The notes beneath the pieces are model-generated. The model was not told the DNA's origin, did not search any database, and worked only from the letters and a program-made list of their open reading frames with translations. Shown one piece after another: positions 6,274 to 6,283 of a DNA stretch of 6,283 bases; position 1 is the stretch's first letter, and the number at the start of each line of letters is the position of its first letter. Both the position numbers and the translations under genes were made by a program. Where the stretch lies: assembly GCA_964593515.1 (NCBI GenBank), contig CAZQJH010000092.1:1-6283 (forward strand). The letters run 5' to 3'. This DNA comes from JAXJYR01 sp964593515. Lineage in GTDB: Bacteria; Bacillota_I; Bacilli_A; Erysipelotrichales; Erysipelotrichaceae.

Positions 6274-6283
6274 TTATTAAGGA

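Noticed and set aside
6059..6280. Plus-strand open frame of 73 codons running through the start region of the discoidin gene.
   Set aside because: It is antisense to the signal peptide and first module and continues over the Shine-Dalgarno and leader. No recognisable domain or ribosome binding site supports it.
1..6283. CRISPR arrays, tRNA or rRNA genes, insertion-sequence ends, attachment sites.
   Set aside because: I saw no repeat-spacer pattern, no cloverleaf or rRNA-like sequence, no transposase and no long terminal inverted repeats in the window.

Overview
The window reads as a low-GC Gram-positive chromosome (Bacillota, roughly one third G+C by eye, standard genetic code, strong GGAGG-type ribosome binding sites). 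An Erysipelotrichia-like or related gut lineage is my best guess. It rests on the style of the secreted discoidin protein and on the VanG-like ligase, so it is tentative. Every gene I can support lies on the minus strand, so the order of transcription runs from high to low coordinates.

Region by region: (a) 6219-4066 encodes a 717-residue exported protein with a signal peptide, three tandem F5/8 type C (discoidin) modules and an unnamed C-terminal module. It has its own strong ribosome binding site and ends at a clear intrinsic terminator (4049-4010). (b) An extended -10 promoter at about 3969-3940 then starts a tight four-gene unit: murF (3910-2534), a D-Ala-D-X ligase (2527-1466), an alanine/serine racemase (1448-300), and the 5' part of a membrane acyltransferase-3 family protein (256 to beyond base 1). 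The gaps between these genes are 6, 17 and 43 bases.

The four-gene unit is the main point of interest. At first sight it is a housekeeping cluster that makes the terminal dipeptide of peptidoglycan (racemase, ligase) and attaches it to the UDP-MurNAc-tripeptide (MurF). Read closely, it looks like a D-Ala-D-Ser pathway. The ligase resembles VanG along its length and carries Asp247, Phe256 and Arg327, which line up with the three residues I recall as D-Ser selectivity determinants of VanG (Asp243, Phe252, Arg324). The racemase has Asn367 where canonical alanine racemases have the active-site Tyr354, matching Asn696 of the VanT serine racemases. The downstream membrane protein looks like the N-terminal membrane domain that is fused to the racemase in VanT, but here it is a separate gene placed after the racemase. 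The inference is an intrinsic, chromosomal D-Ala-D-Ser module with a split VanT, built into a murF operon, with no VanRS or VanXY in view. Low vancomycin affinity of the cell wall would be expected if the inference is right; this is not shown by the sequence alone.

The largest stretch without a gene is the 155-base spacer between the two transcription units (3911-4065), which holds the terminator, the promoter and the murF ribosome binding site.
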